Below, piece after piece: positions 5,624-7,797 of a stretch of DNA of 7,797 nucleotides. Source of the stretch: an uncultured Clostridia bacterium (lineage in GTDB: Bacteria; Bacillota; Clostridia; Lachnospirales; Lachnospiraceae); NCBI GenBank assembly GCA_947304065.1, contig CAMZAI010000133.1:1-7797 (forward strand). Direction: 5' to 3'. Numbering within the stretch: the stretch's first letter is position 1; each line of letters starts with the position of its first letter. The notes below the pieces were generated by a model, which was given only the letters and a program-made list of their open reading frames with translations, was not told where the DNA came from and made no database searches. The position numbers were made by a program, and so were the translations under genes.

Positions 5624-6703
5624 ATGATCACTCTTGACGAGCTTTTGAAGAAAGCGGTGGAGAAAAAGGCGTCGGATATCTTCTTTGTTGTCGGACAGCC
5701 CATATGTTTCAAGATCGGCGGTAAGGTAGTCCGCGACGACGATATGTCGGGCTATGACAACCAGAGAGGTCTTACCGTAGAAACCACCAAGGAGTGGGTA
5801 CAGCAGCTTTACAATGTTGCGAAGCGCGACATGAACTCGTTCATTAACGATAACGACGATGACTTCGCCGTATCCGTTCCCGGAGCGGGACGTTTCAGAG
5901 TAAACGTGTTCAAGCAGAGAGGTACGATCTGCGCGGTACTGCGTTACGTTCCTTTCGGCCTGCCGCCGTTTGAGAATATGAACATTCCCGAGAGCATCCT
6001 TGAGATCTCGAAGCTCAAAAAGGGCCTCGTGCTCGTTACGGGAACCGCCGGCAGCGGAAAAAGTACCACACTTGCTTACGTTATCAACCAGATCAACCAT
6101 AACCGTGACTGCCATGTTCTGACACTGGAGGACCCCATCGAGTACCTCCACAGACATGATAAGAGTATTATCTCCCAGCGAGAGATATCGATCGATACCG
6201 ACACCTACGCTACGGCTCTTCGAGCTGCCCTCCGTGAGGCTCCCGATGTAATCCTTATCGGTGAGATGCGTGACCTGGAGACGATCGAGACCGCGATGAC
6301 GGCGGCAGAGACCGGACACCTTGTCCTGTCCACGCTTCATACGCTCGGTGCGGCCAATACCGTTGACCGTATCATCGACAGCTTCCCTGCCAGCCAGCAG
6401 CAGCAGATCCGCGTACAGCTTTCGATGGTTCTCAAGACCATCGTATCGCAGCAGCTGCTCCAGAAGGTAGGCGGCGGAGTGTGCCCCGCATTTGAGATAA
6501 TGCACGCTAACAGCGCTATCAGGACCATGATCCGTGAGGGTAAGGTTCACCAGATAGATTCGGTAATTTATTCATCGGGACGCGAGGGAATGCGCGCAAT
6601 GGACAGCAGCATCTTCGAGCTCTACAAGAAGGGGCTCATTGAAGAAGAGACCGCGCTGACCTACTGCATCAATCCCGAAGCGATGAAGAGAAATATGATG
6701 TAA
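5624..6703 (+). CDS. pilT: PilT-type secretion/retraction ATPase
   Basis: The 359-residue protein has the full PilT layout. The N-terminal domain (1-115) includes KKASDIFFVVGQP and the GRFRVNVFKQRG strand. Next are the Walker A motif GTAGSGKSTT (140-149), the Asp box TLEDPIEYLH (167-176), the Walker B region ILIGEMRD with E214, and the His box TAAETGHLVLSTLHT (226-240). The C-terminal PilT-like segment AIRTMIREGKVHQI (298-311) matches the AIRNLIRE element, which separates PilT from PilB/GspE ATPases. The usual GPTGSGKST has become GTAGSGKST, which still fits the P-loop pattern. PilT hexamers normally power depolymerisation of pili. Here it could be the only motor in the cluster, since no PilB/GspE is visible. 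ATG 5624 has a near-ideal GGAGG at 5610-5614 and lies 15 bp after the K-like gene. Confidence 0.96.
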   Translation: MITLDELLKKAVEKKASDIFFVVGQPICFKIGGKVVRDDDMSGYDNQRGLTVETTKEWVQQLYNVAKRDMNSFINDNDDDFAVSVPGAGRFRVNVFKQRGTICAVLRYVPFGLPPFENMNIPESILEISKLKKGLVLVTGTAGSGKSTTLAYVINQINHNRDCHVLTLEDPIEYLHRHDKSIISQREISIDTDTYATALRAALREAPDVILIGEMRDLETIETAMTAAETGHLVLSTLHTLGAANTVDRIIDSFPASQQQQIRVQLSMVLKTIVSQQLLQKVGGGVCPAFEIMHANSAIRTMIREGKVHQIDSVIYSSGREGMRAMDSSIFELYKKGLIEEETALTYCINPEAMKRNMM

Positions 6704-6708
6704 ACAAA

Positions 6709-6872
6709 GTTACTGTTCACGGCTCTTGCCGACGGGGAATTTCACGAAAGCTTGCTTTCAGTGAAATTCACGGGCGAGCAAGCGCTGCGGAGCAGCGACG
6801 CCGGCCGTTCATGAGCAAGCAGCCTGCGTTAGCAGGCGGATTGCGAATGATAAGGCCGGGGTGAACAGTAAC
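6709..6872. repeat. 164-bp multi-hairpin element with perfect 12-bp terminal inverted repeats
   Basis: GTTACTGTTCAC (6709-6720) is the exact reverse complement of GTGAACAGTAAC (6861-6872). Nested inside are several stems. A 15-bp stem with one bulged A pairs GAATTTCAC+GAAAGC (6737-6751) with GCTTTC+GTGAAATTC (6754-6769), and is bracketed by GCTC..GCC (6722-6730) against GGCGAGC (6773-6779). CGCTGC/GCAGCG has a GGA loop (6783-6797). GCCTGC/GCAGGC has a GTTA loop (6822-6837), extended by GCAA/TTGC, TCAT/ATGA and CCGGCC/GGCCGG (6801-6859). GAGCAAGC occurs twice (6776-6783, 6813-6820), each time just before a GC-rich hairpin. No coding frame or uridine tract is seen and no target duplication was found. 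It begins 5 bp after the pilT stop. It could be a miniature mobile or dispersed palindromic repeat, or a structured RNA at the operon end; the class is not recognised with certainty. Confidence 0.8.
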
Positions 6873-6907
6873 GTCGATTGCAGAGATTGATAAAGCAGAT
6901 TGGTGCA

Positions 6908-6931
6908 TCCGGGCAGCCGGACGTGCCCGGA
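6908..6931 (+). promoter_or_regulatory. Hairpin abutting the ribosome binding site of the transglutaminase-like gene
   Basis: TCCGGGCA (6908-6915) and TGCCCGGA (6924-6931) are a perfect 8-bp inverted repeat with an 8-nt loop. The right arm ends two bases before AGGAG (6933-6937), which lies 6 bp before ATG 6944. There is no trailing T-tract, so it is not a standard terminator. It could be an mRNA-stabilising or translation-modulating stem, or a protein binding site. In the rest of the leader (6873-6907) the word GATTG occurs three times, with no convincing promoter. Confidence 0.5.
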
Positions 6932-6943
6932 AAGGAGTTAAGC

Positions 6944-7797
6944 ATGAAGATTATTAAGAGATTGCTGTGTTTTCTGCTTGCAATGACACTTTTTGCCGGC
7001 GTCGGCGAGTTTTGGCAGCCTGCAGCGCCCGTCGCTGTTAAGGCGGCTACAGTCGACGACGATATCTTTGTGGACAATGAGAACGGTACGGTAAAGATCA
7101 CATTTACGGCCGAGGAGAAGGAGACCATCCTGATCCTTGTAGATGTTCCCGCAGGCAACGTAAAGGCGAACACCAACGAGGCCGTACGCTATTACTATAA
7201 GCTTTCCGAGGGCAAGAACGTTGTGAACGTTCCGCTGACCAGAGGCGAGGGCGATTACAAGATCCGTATCTGTAAGGTTCTCGACACCGGTAAGGCCTCG
7301 GTTCTTAAGACCAAGGAAGTAAAGCTTACCGCGGACGGCAACAAGAGCGTATTCGACGTATCAAACCTCATCGTTTCATACAAGGCGAGCGATACCTATA
7401 TCAAGAAGGCAAAGACGCTTGTAAAGAAATGCAAGACGGAATCGGCGAAGGTTAAAAAGATATATAACTATATCATCTCGAATTACGCGTACGATTACGA
7501 GCTCCTGAGCGTTAAGGCATCGACGAGTTATTATTCGCCCAGCAATCTGAACACCTATAACCGTAAGCTCGGTATCTGCTACGATATTTCCGCTCTGTTC
7601 TCGGCAATGCTTAGAAGCGTGGGCATTGAGGCAAGAGTTGTTACGGGTTATACCCCGAACGTAAAAGAATACCACGCATGGACCCAGGTATGGGATTCCA
7701 AGAAGAAATACTGGTACACTATAGACGCAACTTATGATATGTGTCTCTATAATTCCAAGAGCAAGAAGAAGTATACGATGATCAAGAAGGATTCGGA
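6944..7797 (+). CDS. Secreted transglutaminase-like (cysteine protease fold) protein, 3' end outside window
   Basis: 284 complete codons are visible and the frame is still open at the window edge. An N-terminal signal peptide (basic KIIKR, hydrophobic core about 6-20, probable cleavage after VKAA near residue 35) predicts export. Residues ~45-130 look like a beta-sandwich domain (alternating strands such as GTVKITFTAEEK, TILILVDVPAG and DYKIRICKV). From about 150 the transglutaminase-like core begins, with C212 in KLGICYDISALFSAMLRSVGI, H244 in EYHAWTQVW and D261 in YTIDATYD. These are the Cys-His-Asp triad in the right order. Bacterial members with this layout act on cell-surface peptides or proteins as cross-linking enzymes or proteases; the substrate here is unknown. 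The mature part is rich in Lys and Tyr. The ribosome site AGGAG (6933-6937) fixes ATG 6944. It is separated from pilT by the 164-bp element, so it is likely a separate unit. Confidence 0.88.
   Translation, partial: MKIIKRLLCFLLAMTLFAGVGEFWQPAAPVAVKAATVDDDIFVDNENGTVKITFTAEEKETILILVDVPAGNVKANTNEAVRYYYKLSEGKNVVNVPLTRGEGDYKIRICKVLDTGKASVLKTKEVKLTADGNKSVFDVSNLIVSYKASDTYIKKAKTLVKKCKTESAKVKKIYNYIISNYAYDYELLSVKASTSYYSPSNLNTYNRKLGICYDISALFSAMLRSVGIEARVVTGYTPNVKEYHAWTQVWDSKKKYWYTIDATYDMCLYNSKSKKKYTMIKKDS

Noticed and set aside
5057..6550. A 497-codon open frame on the minus strand opposite the K-like gene and pilT
   Set aside because: It lies antisense to pilT, whose motifs are unmistakable, and to the K-like gene. 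The minus-strand peptide has no recognisable domain and arises from codon bias of the plus-strand genes.
6737..6769. Intrinsic terminator for the pil transcription unit formed by the 15-bp stem
   Set aside because: The stem is followed by ACGGGCGAGC, not a T-run. Its symmetry is better explained as part of the larger 164-bp element.
6873..6943. c-di-GMP riboswitch in the leader of the transglutaminase-like gene
   Set aside because: Words such as CCGGGCAGCCGG look superficially like part of the class I aptamer, but the conserved GCAAAGCC-type core and the three-stem layout are absent.

Overview
The window looks like a chromosomal segment from a Gram-positive, clostridial-type bacterium, probably Lachnospiraceae/Clostridia. 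The evidence is a sigma-A-like promoter, strong purine-rich ribosome binding sites, a Firmicutes-style topoisomerase III, and a type IV pilus/type II secretion-like cluster with no outer-membrane secretin in sight. The taxonomic call is inference. All nine coding regions lie on the + strand, and coding GC content looks moderate. Nothing in the coding sequence suggests recent transfer.

Layout. (1) 1-1137: the 3' part of a topoisomerase III gene (topB), including its catalytic tyrosine. (2) 1138-1258: an intergenic region with a near-consensus promoter and a leader hairpin. (3) 1259-2359: an HD-GYP cyclic-dinucleotide phosphodiesterase. (4) 2396-5608: a PilC/GspF inner-membrane platform protein with an unusual N-terminal tail of NPN-containing repeats, followed by four small one-membrane-span proteins that resemble minor pseudopilins (G/H-, J-, I- and K-like). 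An AT-rich gap at 5028-5125 before the fourth holds a second promoter and an operator-like inverted repeat. (5) 5624-6703: a PilT-type hexameric ATPase. (6) 6709-6872: a 164-bp non-coding element bounded by perfect 12-bp inverted repeats and packed with nested hairpins. (7) 6944-7797 (runs off the end): a secreted transglutaminase-like protein with a complete Cys-His-Asp triad.

How it may work together. The HD-GYP gene through pilT probably forms one transcription unit with an internal promoter before the K-like gene. The products would be a membrane platform (PilC), a set of minor pilins that could form a short pseudopilus or its tip, a motor (PilT), and a c-di-GMP/cGAMP hydrolase that could adjust use of the machine. 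No prepilin peptidase, PilB-type extension ATPase, PilM/N/O or major pilin is encoded here, and none of the four pilin-like proteins has a canonical class III prepilin cleavage site.

Most worth following up are the pilin quartet with degenerate signals, the repeat tail on PilC, the 164-bp structured element, and the two promoter regions that share AATTGT boxes 42 bp apart.
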